A stretch of DNA of 38,093 nucleotides from Candidatus Aegiribacteria sp. (lineage in GTDB: Bacteria > Fermentibacterota > Fermentibacteria > Fermentibacterales > JCC-6): NCBI GenBank assembly GCA_030594645.1, contig JAUVEU010000024.1, positions 1 through 38,093 of the forward strand, in the 5' to 3' direction. The position numbers and the translations under genes are program-made. The stretch's first letter is position 1. Every line of letters starts with the position of its first letter. Under the pieces are notes generated by a model that ran no database searches, was not told the DNA's origin, and was given only the letters and a program-made list of their open reading frames with translations. Shown one piece after another: positions 1 through 8,193 of this stretch.

Positions 1-281
1 TAGAATATTCCGGTCCCTGTCTTGCTGTTTTCAAACTTATGAAGAGTATGCTCCTCTTTATTCTCCCTTTCTTCCTTATCATCCTTTTCTTCGGGGGACT
101 GAGACTGGATGGAATCAACCTTCTCTGGACATCTCTGGAGTACGTAGGAATTGTGGCGGTAATTACCGTTATTCGAAATACAAACCCCAGGGTTAGAATA
201 GATCAAGCGGTCAGATTCTTCTGGGGACCTATAACAATTATTGCAGCAGCTGCTGTGATACTGGCGCTAAATGGATTATAG
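1..281 (+). CDS. mbhM: MbhM/NuoH-like membrane anchor subunit, C-terminal part (5' end outside window)
   Basis: Membrane subunit that anchors the hydrogenase module and lies on the ion path, equivalent to NuoH of complex I. The frame is open from base 3 to the stop at 279-281, giving about 92 residues. It begins with EYSGP, a conserved NuoH/MbhM motif, so the ATG at 39 is internal and the true start is upstream of the window. Two hydrophobic segments follow, separated by a polar stretch around RNTNPRVRIDQAVRFFWGP, which is also typical of the NuoH C-terminus. The next gene, the NuoB-like small subunit, starts 21 bases downstream. Family assignment rests on the motif plus the gene order. An EchB or HycD name would describe the same protein family. 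Confidence 0.85.
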   Translation, partial: EYSGPCLAVFKLMKSMLLFILPFFLIILFFGGLRLDGINLLWTSLEYVGIVAVITVIRNTNPRVRIDQAVRFFWGPITIIAAAAVILALNGL

Positions 282-302
282 AAGGGTACGGCTGTAGCTG
301 TA

Positions 303-728
303 ATGAGCTTAAAACTGAAAGCACTTCTGAAATCGCCATGGGTGTTTCACCTGTCTACCGGCAGCTGCAATAACTGCGATATAGAAATACTGGACTGTCT
401 AACACCCAGGTTTGACATTGAACGTTTTGGAATGCTTCTTGTAGGAAGTATCAAGCATGCTGATGTTCTGCTTGTTACAGGCTCATGCAACAGAATGTCT
501 GTCGAGAGACTGAAAGTTCTGTACGATCAGGTCCCGAAACCATGCCTGGTTGTTGCCATCGGTACATGTACCGGATCAAGAGGTCTATTCATTGACAGTT
601 ATAACTGCCCGGTGCCGCTGGACAAAATAATACCGGTTGATGTTTACATACCCGGCTGCCCACCCAAACCGGAAGCTATGATAGCTGGAATTGTCAAGTT
701 AATACAGAAGGTTGGCGGAACGCAATGA
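303..728 (+). CDS. mbhJ: [NiFe]-hydrogenase small subunit (MbhJ, NuoB-like)
   Basis: 141-residue small subunit carrying the proximal [4Fe-4S] cluster that passes electrons to the Ni-Fe site of MbhL. The four expected cysteine positions are visible: CNNC near residues 22-25, the Cys in TGSCN, the Cys in GTCTG, and the Cys in PGCPPKP near the C-terminus. The length matches the short Mbh/Ech type rather than the larger uptake-hydrogenase small subunits. No signal peptide is present, so it sits on the cytoplasmic face. It overlaps the start of the next gene by 4 bases, suggesting translational coupling. The ribosome binding site is weak; the start is chosen because the ATG lies just before the first conserved hydrophobic strand. 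Confidence 0.93.
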   Translation: MSLKLKALLKSPWVFHLSTGSCNNCDIEILDCLTPRFDIERFGMLLVGSIKHADVLLVTGSCNRMSVERLKVLYDQVPKPCLVVAIGTCTGSRGLFIDSYNCPVPLDKIIPVDVYIPGCPPKPEAMIAGIVKLIQKVGGTQ

Positions 729-1198
729 CGAGAGAGGAAGTTCTTCAGGATCTCAGGGGACGATTTGGTGAAGATATCCTTGAATTCCTTGATAAATCAC
801 CTACCAGGGTTTATATCGAGATCAAATCCGAATCGATTGTCAGAATGGGTTCATATCTGTTCAGGAATCTTGGAGCTCGATTCCAGATAGCGTCAGGTAC
901 TGATATGCCGCCTCACATAGAGATTCTATACCATTTCATATTAGAAGATATTAATGTGATCATTTCACTTCGCGTAAAGCTGAATCGTGAGAATCCTGAA
1001 ATCGCTTCTCTCGCGAAGGAAATAGAGGCTTTCAACTGGATAGAACGCGAGATCAGCGAATTGCTGGGAGTCACATTCACAGGACATCCTGATCCTCGGA
1101 GGCTTCTCCTTGCTGACAACTGGCCTGAATGTGTTTATCCTTTAAGACAGGACTACGAAGAGTGGGATGAAACCGCTGACAGGACAAGGGGGGTGTAA
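725..1198 (+). CDS. mbhK: Hydrogenase subunit MbhK (NuoC-like, 30-kDa family)
   Basis: 157-residue NuoC-type subunit that packs between the small and large subunits of group-4 hydrogenases and complex I. The C-terminal half shows the family signature: FNWIEREISELLGVTFTGHP followed closely by DPRRLLL and YPLRQDYEEW. It has no cofactor ligands and no membrane segments. The ATG overlaps the mbhJ stop (ATGA arrangement) and its own stop overlaps the mbhL start by one base, so J, K and L are translationally linked. The N-terminal half is weakly conserved, as is usual in this family. Confidence 0.9.
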   Translation: MTREEVLQDLRGRFGEDILEFLDKSPTRVYIEIKSESIVRMGSYLFRNLGARFQIASGTDMPPHIEILYHFILEDINVIISLRVKLNRENPEIASLAKEIEAFNWIEREISELLGVTFTGHPDPRRLLLADNWPECVYPLRQDYEEWDETADRTRGV

Positions 1199-2382
1199 TG
1201 GGCAAAACAATCATTCCCATAGGTCCGTACCATCCTCTTATTGAAGAACCGGAGTTCTTTACACTTACAGTTGATGGTGAGACTGTTGTCGATATCGATA
1301 TGCGAATGGGCTACAACCATCGCGGTATTGAAAAACTTTCAGAGGGAATGGTCTTTGAGAACAGCACATTCGTTGTAGAGCGGATCTGCGGTATCTGTTC
1401 CACAAGCCATCCTTTTGCGTATACCCGATCAGTTGAGGATATTTTCCCGATGGAAGTTTCCATGCGGGCCAAATATATCCGGACGATAATCGCGGAGGGA
1501 GAGAGAATTCACTCTCATCTTCTCTGGCTCGGACTTGCCGGGCATTTCCTCGGCTATAACACAGTTTATATGTGGGCCTGGAAGCTTCGCGAGGAGATAC
1601 TCGATGTGATGGAGATCCTTTCCGGCAACAGGAATTCCTACGCCATGTTCAAACCGGGTGGCGTCAGGAGAGATATCAAGGCTGAAGATATCCCGTTATG
1701 TCTCAAGAAGATAAATTCAATAGTCCCCACTCTCATAATGCTCAAGAAAGCTGTACTGGATGATCCAGTCCTTCATGCGAGGCTCAAGGGTGTAGGGGTT
1801 CTTTCATATCAGGAAGCGATAGATTTCAGTGCTCTCGGACCAACATCCAGAGCCTCCGGTGTTTCCCGTGACGTCCGAAAAGACTCACCGTACGGGGCAT
1901 ACCAGGAGATGGACTGGAACATGATCGTTACTAAGAACGGTGATGTATTCGACAAAGCTGTTGTCAGGATACTCGAAACCTTCGAGTCGATAGATATCAC
2001 TAAGTATTGTCTTGAAAATCTCCCTGATGGTGAAATTGATGCCAGTATCAAGGATGTGCCTGTGGGTGAGGGCATCGGTCATGTTGAAGCGCCCAGGGGT
2101 GAAACATTCCACTACGTTAAAAGCGATGGCACGAACAGACCTGTGCGGCACAAGGTCAGAGCCCCGACTTTCATGAATCTTCCAACTTACAAAGCGACTG
2201 TCATCGGGCAGACGATCTCCGACGCGACCATAATTCTGGCAGCCATTGATCCCTGCTATTGCTGTACCGAGCGCGTAGCCGTCAAAGATGATAAGGGTAA
2301 AATGCTCTACAACGGTCAGGACCTTGTCAGACTCAGTCGTGAGAAAACCGAGAAGATGCGACAGAGGATGGGGGCCAAATGA
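1198..2382 (+). CDS. mbhL: [NiFe]-hydrogenase large subunit (MbhL, NuoD-like), four Ni-binding cysteines intact
   Basis: 394-residue catalytic subunit, carrying the Ni-Fe(CN)2CO site that reduces protons or oxidises H2. Both cysteine pairs are present: RICGIC (Cys64, Cys67) and DPCYCC (Cys353, Cys356). This separates it from Mbx/Mbs-type paralogues and complex I NuoD, which have lost some of these ligands, and predicts real hydrogenase activity. After DPCYCCTER there are 35 more residues; in HycE-type subunits a protease removes such a tail after the basic residue once Ni is inserted. A HycI-type protease lies at 8965-9426, so cleavage after Arg359 is inferred. The gene is part of the overlapping J-K-L chain. 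Confidence 0.95.
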   Translation: MGKTIIPIGPYHPLIEEPEFFTLTVDGETVVDIDMRMGYNHRGIEKLSEGMVFENSTFVVERICGICSTSHPFAYTRSVEDIFPMEVSMRAKYIRTIIAEGERIHSHLLWLGLAGHFLGYNTVYMWAWKLREEILDVMEILSGNRNSYAMFKPGGVRRDIKAEDIPLCLKKINSIVPTLIMLKKAVLDDPVLHARLKGVGVLSYQEAIDFSALGPTSRASGVSRDVRKDSPYGAYQEMDWNMIVTKNGDVFDKAVVRILETFESIDITKYCLENLPDGEIDASIKDVPVGEGIGHVEAPRGETFHYVKSDGTNRPVRHKVRAPTFMNLPTYKATVIGQTISDATIILAAIDPCYCCTERVAVKDDKGKMLYNGQDLVRLSREKTEKMRQRMGAK

Positions 2383-4079
2383 ATCTCAATTTGATAATTG
2401 ACGCTCTGAGAAATCCAAAAGGATTTTTCGTAGCGACTCCCATATCGATTCTCTGTGCAGCATTTGCCGCACTGTTCTTTGTTCTTGTGATTCTTTATTC
2501 CATCAAGCATATGAAGGGTCGCACCGGACTCTGGCGCTACTATCTCTATACAATACTAACATTCATAAGCACAGTTGGAGTTCTTTTTGCTAATAATTTC
2601 ATGGTCCTTCTGGTTTTCTGGGGATTTCTCGGACTGCTTCTTTATCTCTTGATTGTATTCGGCAGGCGTGATGGTACACCGGCAGCCGCAAGAAAGGCCC
2701 TGGTAATAGTCGGAGGAACCGATGTCCTGATGCTGTTCGGTATTGTTCTGATATGGAAGCTTACTGCGGGTTCTTCAGGATTCCACGGTCTTCTTCATAT
2801 GCCGATTACCGGAATGGGTATACCGCTTTCGGGAACTGCTTCGATTATCGCATACCTCTGTCTTGCATCAGCAGCATTTGCTAAAGCCGGAGCCATGCCA
2901 TTCCATACATGGGTTCCAGATACAGCAGAGAACGCACCTACACCGGTTACAGCTTATCTGCCGGCTTCACTCGACAAATTGCTTGGAATCTACTTTCTTG
3001 CCCGGATTACTCTTGATGTGTTCGAAATGACACCGACAATGAATACAATCCTTATGGCTATTGGAAGCATAACAATCATCGCGGCAGTGATGATGGCACT
3101 TATCCAGCATGATCTGAAAAGGCTGCTCGGATATCATGCTGTGAGCCAGGTGGGATATATGGTTCTCGGTATAGGAACGGGAAATCCAATAGGTATAGCA
3201 GGCGGTCTTTTCCACATGTTCAATCACTCCATATACAAATCATGCCTGTTCCTTTCAGGTGGTATTGCTGAAAGAAGGGCCGGTACAGGTAATCTGGCTC
3301 GAATGGGCGGACTTATTAAAGCAATTCCTCTCGTGTTTTTGACATTCCTTATAGCTTCTCTGGCAATCTCAGGTGTTCCTCCAATGAATGGATTCGCATC
3401 GAAATGGCTTGTATATCAGGGAGTTATAACATCTGGTGATTCCATGTGGGTTCTCTGGCTCCTGGCAGCGATGCTTGGAAGCGCTCTTACGCTTGCCAGT
3501 TTCATGAAACTGATTCACTCCGTATTTCTCGGGCAACCGTCAGATGGTGTAAAGAAGACCATAGCCGAAAATAAGCGGGGTACAAGTATCTTAACTGCAA
3601 TTCCAGTTGTTGTTTTATCTCTACTCTGTATTGTTCTGGGAGTGTTTGCCTGGAAGATACCATTTGCTGAATTCTTCAGACCGGAAATCAGGGGGCAGGT
3701 AGACTTTCCAGGTATATGGCAATCCGGACTGGCTACTCTTATGATCATAGCAGGATTCATCGCAGGTTACCTGATTTACCTTGCCGGAACACTCAAGAAA
3801 GCCAGGACGGCTGCACCGTTTATCGGAGGTGAAGTTCTTGAGGATAATCCTGATATGAGAGTATCAGGCGTTGATTTCTATAAAACTATCAGGGAGCTTG
3901 GTCTGCTGAAAGGTATCTACCGATGGGCGGAGAAAAAGTACTTCGATTTCTATGAGGTTGCCGGCAAATTTACCGGCGGATTTGGAGTAGTGTTCTCTTT
4001 CATGCACAATGGATTACTGTCCAGATACATACTTTGGTGTCTCATCGGGCTTGTGGTTCTATGCATAGTACTGATCTGA
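2379..4079 (+). CDS. Antiporter-like membrane subunit (MrpD/NuoL-M-N family) with MbhI-like C-terminal extension
   Basis: 566-residue polytopic protein, one of two antiporter-like subunits in this operon. Conserved pieces include AKAGAMPFHTWVPD (with the TM7-type Lys), YHAVSQVGYM and MFNHSIYKSCLF. Two things are odd. The first helices align with the middle of a normal MrpD, so the N-terminus looks two helices short. Also, where these proteins have a Glu in the FVEIAS-type helix, this one reads VFWGFLGLLLY with Gly82. The last ~100 residues (GGEVLEDNPDMRVSG, then FYKTIRELG, ending in a hydrophobic helix) resemble MbhI, the piece linking antiporter and hydrogenase modules in archaeal Mbh; no separate mbhI is present. 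It overlaps the mbhL stop by 4 bases. Confidence 0.85.
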   Translation: MNLNLIIDALRNPKGFFVATPISILCAAFAALFFVLVILYSIKHMKGRTGLWRYYLYTILTFISTVGVLFANNFMVLLVFWGFLGLLLYLLIVFGRRDGTPAAARKALVIVGGTDVLMLFGIVLIWKLTAGSSGFHGLLHMPITGMGIPLSGTASIIAYLCLASAAFAKAGAMPFHTWVPDTAENAPTPVTAYLPASLDKLLGIYFLARITLDVFEMTPTMNTILMAIGSITIIAAVMMALIQHDLKRLLGYHAVSQVGYMVLGIGTGNPIGIAGGLFHMFNHSIYKSCLFLSGGIAERRAGTGNLARMGGLIKAIPLVFLTFLIASLAISGVPPMNGFASKWLVYQGVITSGDSMWVLWLLAAMLGSALTLASFMKLIHSVFLGQPSDGVKKTIAENKRGTSILTAIPVVVLSLLCIVLGVFAWKIPFAEFFRPEIRGQVDFPGIWQSGLATLMIIAGFIAGYLIYLAGTLKKARTAAPFIGGEVLEDNPDMRVSGVDFYKTIRELGLLKGIYRWAEKKYFDFYEVAGKFTGGFGVVFSFMHNGLLSRYILWCLIGLVVLCIVLI

Positions 4080-4092
4080 TTGGGTTTGGAAG

Positions 4093-4638
4093 ATGATTGA
4101 ACTTTACGTACTGCTTGGTTTGATGATTGCAGGTTCATTGATCGCTATAGAGGTAAAGAACCTGCTGTCAGCCGTTATTGCTGTAGGTGTTGTAGGACTC
4201 GGTCTTTCTATCGTATTCCTCCTTCTGAAAGCGCCGGATGTAGCGCTCACTCAGATTGTGGTTGAAATCGTTGCCGTAATACTCCTTATCCGAGCTACAC
4301 TCAACCGTGATATCGCAATGAAATACTGCGGCCGCAGACCTTTTGGTGCCATAATGGGAATACTTTTTACCGGTTTCGTGTTTGTAATCGCTCTTATCAC
4401 CTTCAAAGATGGGCTTAACCTGTTCGGTGCCCCTCTCATGACTGTGTCTCAGTTCTATCCTCAAAACGCGATAGAGGGAACAGGTGCTATGAATGTGGTC
4501 TCTGCGATAATTCTTGATTACAGAGCTTACGATACTCTTGGTGAGGCGACAGTCCTGTTCACAGCCGTTGTTGGTGTTCTTACGGTGATGCGAAGCCCGG
4601 GTAAGAAAAAAGAAGAAGATTTGCAGGATTCAAAATGA
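4093..4638 (+). CDS. mbhD: Mrp/Mbh subunit: MbhD (DUF4040, MrpA C-terminal) fused to MbhE
   Basis: 181-residue membrane protein. Residues 1-80 match the MrpA C-terminal/MbhD domain (DUF4040), with the characteristic LKAPDVALTQIVVE stretch. After another hydrophobic segment, residues ~120-170 contain AIILDYRAYDTLGEATVLF, the hallmark of MbhE/MrpB N-terminal sequences. In archaeal mbh operons these are two genes; here they form one chain. The pair belongs to the ion-translocating half of the complex. A GGAAG ribosome binding site precedes the ATG, and the stop overlaps the next start by 4 bases. Confidence 0.85.
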   Translation: MIELYVLLGLMIAGSLIAIEVKNLLSAVIAVGVVGLGLSIVFLLLKAPDVALTQIVVEIVAVILLIRATLNRDIAMKYCGRRPFGAIMGILFTGFVFVIALITFKDGLNLFGAPLMTVSQFYPQNAIEGTGAMNVVSAIILDYRAYDTLGEATVLFTAVVGVLTVMRSPGKKKEEDLQDSK

Positions 4639-5090
4639 GTAAAGAACACGATCACGGAATGACGATTATTGTAAAGACTGTCACCAGGCTTACCGTCGGT
4701 CTGATCTTTCTTTATGGAATTTACATCATACTGCATGGTCACCTTACACCTGGTGGAGGATTCGCCGGTGGAGTGATTGTCGCTCTTTCTTTCATCAACC
4801 TCGATCTTGCATTCGGGGGTAAGGTATCAGCAAAAATATTTTCCAGGGGCAGCACATCGGTTATCGAGGCTTTCGGAGGGATAATGTTTCTTGCGCTTGC
4901 TCTACTGGGGCTTCGATGGGGAGGGTTTTTTGATAACTTCCTTCACCCTGACGGTGAACCCGGAATGCTGATAAGCGCTGGAATAATTCCTCTGGAGAAC
5001 ATTGCGATAAGTCTCAAGGTAGGTGCCGGTCTGTTTGCTATCTTCCTGACACTGATAACACTCCAGAAATTTGAATCGGAGAAGAAGTAA
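4635..5090 (+). CDS. mrpB: Na+/H+ antiporter subunit MrpB (MbhF)
   Basis: 151-residue MnhB/MrpB-family membrane protein. It shows the family core HGHLTPGGGFAGGVIVAL in its first half and a C-terminal GLFAIFLTLITL segment. About four hydrophobic helices are visible. It is part of the Mrp module that moves Na+ and H+ in exchange for energy released by ferredoxin oxidation. It is coupled to its neighbours by a 4-base overlap upstream and a 1-base overlap downstream with mrpC. Confidence 0.9.
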   Translation: MSKEHDHGMTIIVKTVTRLTVGLIFLYGIYIILHGHLTPGGGFAGGVIVALSFINLDLAFGGKVSAKIFSRGSTSVIEAFGGIMFLALALLGLRWGGFFDNFLHPDGEPGMLISAGIIPLENIAISLKVGAGLFAIFLTLITLQKFESEKK

Positions 5091-5443
5091 TGGACGCGTA
5101 TCTGCCATATATCCTTTGCCTTGTACTCTTTTGCATCGGCATCTACGCAGTGATCTCCAAACGGAATATCATCAAGATTATCATTGGTGTTATCATTGCC
5201 GAGTATGCGGTCAATCTGTTTCTTATTCTCGTGGCTTACAGGGCAGGAGGCAGATCACCCATATTCTCCAGTACTCAGGAGATACTGCCGGAAGCAATGG
5301 TCGATCCACTTCCTCATGCGCTTGTTCTGACTTCAATAGTCATCGGACTTGCAACCACAGCTTTTCTTATTGCGCTGGCGGTGCGTCTTTATGGTAAATA
5401 TGGAACATTTGATATCTCAAGGATGCGGGAGTTAAGAGGATGA
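5090..5443 (+). CDS. mrpC: Na+/H+ antiporter subunit MrpC (MbhG, NuoK-like)
   Basis: 117-residue NuoK/MrpC protein with three hydrophobic helices. Family features are GIYAVISKRNIIKIIIGV near the N-terminus and DPLPHALVLTSIVIG ahead of the last helix. In complex I and Mrp this small subunit contributes a membrane-embedded acidic residue to the ion path; a Glu is present in the second helix (VIIAEYAVNLFL). Its stop overlaps the mrpD start by 4 bases. Confidence 0.92.
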   Translation: MDAYLPYILCLVLFCIGIYAVISKRNIIKIIIGVIIAEYAVNLFLILVAYRAGGRSPIFSSTQEILPEAMVDPLPHALVLTSIVIGLATTAFLIALAVRLYGKYGTFDISRMRELRG

Positions 5444-6933
5444 TAACCGAAAACACAATTCCCCTTTTCGTAGCGCTGCCGCTTGCGGGAGCTTTCCTGA
5501 CCGTGCTCCTTAAAAGGATCAAAGGTATTCCTGACACATTTGGCGTAATGGCTTCCATAGGAACCTTCGTCATGTCTGTTTTTACCGTATTACAACTTGA
5601 GACCGGCCAGAAAATCATATGTAATATCGGCAACTGGGGCGGATTTCAGGAAGTCCTCGGAAAAATAGTCGGTATTCAGCTGGTAGTAGACGGATTAACC
5701 GCCTTCATGCTTGTTGTGGTCAATCTAATTGCTTTCCTTGTCGCGGTATATTCAGTCAATTACATGACAAGATACACCGAAAAATGGCAGTTCTACTCGC
5801 TTTTCCTCCTTATGCTTGCCGGAATGAATGGCGTACTGATCACCGGAGACATGTTCAACCTCTTTGTCTTTGTGGAAATCGCGTCGATCGCAAGTTACGC
5901 GCTGGTTGCCTTCGGCACCGGAAAGAGAGAGCTGGAAGCATCATTCAAGTATGCCGTAATGGGAGGTATAGCCTCTTTACTGATACTTCTTGGCGTGATA
6001 TTCCTTTACAGTTATACTGGAACGCTGAATATGGCTGACATGACCCTTATCCTGGCGGGAAGAGACCATCCCGCTCTCCTTTACTTTGTATTCGCGCTGT
6101 TCCTCACCGGATTTGGTCTTAAGGCAGCTCTTGTTCCGTTCCACGCCTGGCTCCCTGACGCTCATCCCTCAGCTCCCGCGCCGATATCCGCAATGCTGTC
6201 CGGTGTTCTGATCAAGGCTCTGGGTGTGTATGTGATAGCCAGGGTGTTTTACAATTTATTCGGATTCCCTCATGAGGTATCACTCATTCTGATGACGCTG
6301 GGAGCGATTTCCATGGGAGTCGGTGCACTGGTAGCACTCAGACAGTGGGATCTGAAGCGATTGCTGGCCTACAGTTCCATAAGTCAGGTTGGTTTCATTA
6401 TGCTCGGGCTTGGAATAGGAACCCCTCTCGCGGTGCTGGGAGCGATTTTCCACCTTTTCAATCACTCCATGTTCAAATCTCTGCTGTTCCTTGACTCCGG
6501 AGCGATTGAATATGCGGCACATACTCGAGATCTGAAGGAAATGGGTGGGCTGGCAAAGAAAATGCCCATTACGAACGGCTCTTCAATAATAGGAGCCATG
6601 TCACTTGCGGGAATACCGCCGTTCGCGGGATTCTGGAGCAAATTAATAATTATTGTGGCCGCAGTACAGGCAAGTCACATGAAATTAGCAGCCTGGGCCG
6701 TACTTATGAGCATCGTTACAATTGCATATGTACTCAAGGCCATCAGATTTGCCTTCCTCGGAGAACTTAAGGAAAAATTCGCCAATATTTCTGAAGTTCC
6801 GGTACTTATGAGAGTATCTTTAATAATTCTTGCACTGGTGTGCTTATTTGGCGGACTGCTTCTTGTTCCTGATCTGAGAAATGGATTCCTTGGAAATGCC
6901 GTTGAAGTTCTTACCAGAGTAAGCGGGGTGTAG
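5440..6933 (+). CDS. mrpD: Na+/H+ antiporter subunit MrpD (MbhH, NuoM/N-like)
   Basis: 497-residue antiporter subunit with about 14 hydrophobic helices. Unlike the 2379-4079 paralogue it keeps the full canonical set: FVFVEIASIASYALVAFG with its Glu, FGLKAALVPFHAWLPDAHP with its Lys, AYSSISQVGFIMLG, and HLFNHSMFKSLLFLDSG. It also has the full N-terminal helices. It is therefore the more likely ion-translocating antiporter subunit of the complex. The ATG overlaps mrpC; five bases separate its stop from mrpE. Confidence 0.94.
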   Translation: MITENTIPLFVALPLAGAFLTVLLKRIKGIPDTFGVMASIGTFVMSVFTVLQLETGQKIICNIGNWGGFQEVLGKIVGIQLVVDGLTAFMLVVVNLIAFLVAVYSVNYMTRYTEKWQFYSLFLLMLAGMNGVLITGDMFNLFVFVEIASIASYALVAFGTGKRELEASFKYAVMGGIASLLILLGVIFLYSYTGTLNMADMTLILAGRDHPALLYFVFALFLTGFGLKAALVPFHAWLPDAHPSAPAPISAMLSGVLIKALGVYVIARVFYNLFGFPHEVSLILMTLGAISMGVGALVALRQWDLKRLLAYSSISQVGFIMLGLGIGTPLAVLGAIFHLFNHSMFKSLLFLDSGAIEYAAHTRDLKEMGGLAKKMPITNGSSIIGAMSLAGIPPFAGFWSKLIIIVAAVQASHMKLAAWAVLMSIVTIAYVLKAIRFAFLGELKEKFANISEVPVLMRVSLIILALVCLFGGLLLVPDLRNGFLGNAVEVLTRVSGV

Positions 6934-6938
6934 GACTT

Positions 6939-7454
6939 ATGAAAAGCAGAATCTTAATGTTCATAATATCCTTCGCAGTGTGGTGCGTCCTTTGCTGGAA
7001 ACCGGATACTGAACACTTGATTGCCGGTGGAGCTGTTTCACTGATTGTCGCTGCTGTCATGGGTTCACTTTTCGTTACCAGACCTCACCTGATGATACAT
7101 CCAATCAGAATTTTTTACTTCATATTCTGGTATATTCCTGTTTTTGTATGGGAGCTGCTGAAAGCGAATTTTGATGTGGCGTACAGGGTTGCGCATCCAG
7201 GCCTTCCCATAAAACCTGGAATTGTAAGGTTGAAAACAAAGTTGAAATCAGATACAGGTCTTACATTCCTTGCAAACTCAATAACCCTCACTCCGGGTAC
7301 GCTGACAATCGATATTAACAAGGATGATGGTATTCTATATATCCACTGGATCAACGTAATAGGTTCTGATCCGGATACAACCTTCAAGGAAATCGGCAGC
7401 AGATTCGAGCCGATACTGATGAAGATTTTCGAAGAAGACGTGGTTTCAAAATGA
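6939..7454 (+). CDS. mrpE: Na+/H+ antiporter subunit MrpE (MbhA)
   Basis: 171-residue MrpE-family protein. Two or three hydrophobic segments occupy the N-terminal 75 residues, with WELLKANFDVAYRV right after, which is typical of MrpE. The C-terminal cytoplasmic part carries the conserved LANSITLTPGTLTIDI motif. A GTAGGA element lies just upstream of the ATG. The stop overlaps mrpF by 4 bases. MrpE is needed for assembly of the Mrp complex rather than directly lining the ion path. Confidence 0.92.
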   Translation: MKSRILMFIISFAVWCVLCWKPDTEHLIAGGAVSLIVAAVMGSLFVTRPHLMIHPIRIFYFIFWYIPVFVWELLKANFDVAYRVAHPGLPIKPGIVRLKTKLKSDTGLTFLANSITLTPGTLTIDINKDDGILYIHWINVIGSDPDTTFKEIGSRFEPILMKIFEEDVVSK

Positions 7455-7822
7455 GATTATACAGGTGGCTTGCGGGTACCATAGTTCTTGGAGTTATTCT
7501 TGCCCTTATAATCATTCTTCCTTTTAGAAGTGTGTTCTTCACAGAGAATGTGATACATATCAATTTTACGGGAAGAGCCGTTTACATTCTGATATTAGCT
7601 TCACTTATGGTACTTTTCAGGGTTCTCAGAGGACCGACTGCGGCTGACAGGATTGTAGCGATTGATATTTTCGGAATTCTTATCGTCGGGTTATGTGCTG
7701 TACTCAGCATTGCCACAGGACGTTCATGGTACATTGATATAGGTATCGCCTGGGGGCTTCAGAGCTTCATCGGCACACTGGCTCTTGCCAAGTATCTGGA
7801 GGGAAGAAGCTTCGATGATTGA
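7451..7822 (+). CDS. mrpF: Na+/H+ antiporter subunit MrpF (MbhB)
   Basis: 123-residue protein with three hydrophobic helices. The conserved MrpF core is RVLRGPTAADRIVAIDIFG, followed by a helix containing GLCAVLSIATG and the DIGIAWGLQSFIGTLALAKYL end. An extra N-terminal helix precedes the core, making it longer than the usual ~90-residue MrpF. It overlaps mrpE by 4 bases and mrpG by 8 bases. Confidence 0.9.
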   Translation: MRLYRWLAGTIVLGVILALIIILPFRSVFFTENVIHINFTGRAVYILILASLMVLFRVLRGPTAADRIVAIDIFGILIVGLCAVLSIATGRSWYIDIGIAWGLQSFIGTLALAKYLEGRSFDD

Positions 7823-8153
7823 TATTATTGGAATGGTCTTTATTGGTGTTGGAATCGGATTTGATGTGTTCGGCTGCATTGGGCTGATTCGTCTTCCCGA
7901 TGTCTACAATCGTCTTCAGGCAGCTACAAAATGTGTTACTCTGGGAACATGCAGCATACTGTTCGGTACGTTTCTTATGACCGGTGGATTTACACCTACA
8001 GGTTTTAAAGCACTGATAGCAATAGTATTCCTTATTCTCGCGTCTCCTGTGGCCGCGCATGCGGTGTCCAGGGGAGCACATCGCTCCGGTATCAAGCTCT
8101 GGGACAAGAGCGTGGTTGACAGTTACGCTGAGGATGAAGAAGGAAAGGCATAG
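7815..8153 (+). CDS. mrpG: Na+/H+ antiporter subunit MrpG (MbhC)
   Basis: 112-residue MrpG/MnhG protein with three helices. Family signature: GIGFDVFGCIGLIRLPDVYNRL followed by AATKCVTLGT, and SPVAAHAVSRGAHRSGI near the end. The start at 7815 is preferred over the in-frame ATG at 7785 because a GGAGGGAA ribosome binding site (about 7800-7806) precedes it and because the family begins right before the first helix. It overlaps mrpF by 8 bases. It completes the Mrp module. Confidence 0.9.
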   Translation: MIDIIGMVFIGVGIGFDVFGCIGLIRLPDVYNRLQAATKCVTLGTCSILFGTFLMTGGFTPTGFKALIAIVFLILASPVAAHAVSRGAHRSGIKLWDKSVVDSYAEDEEGKA

Positions 8154-8193
8154 AAGAGCGAATCGGTACAGAAGATTCGTTACGGATGGAAAT

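Noticed and set aside
1198-2382. Mbx/Mbs-type sulfur-reducing complex instead of a hydrogenase
   Set aside because: Both CxxC pairs for nickel are intact and a HycI protease plus a full hyp set are present.
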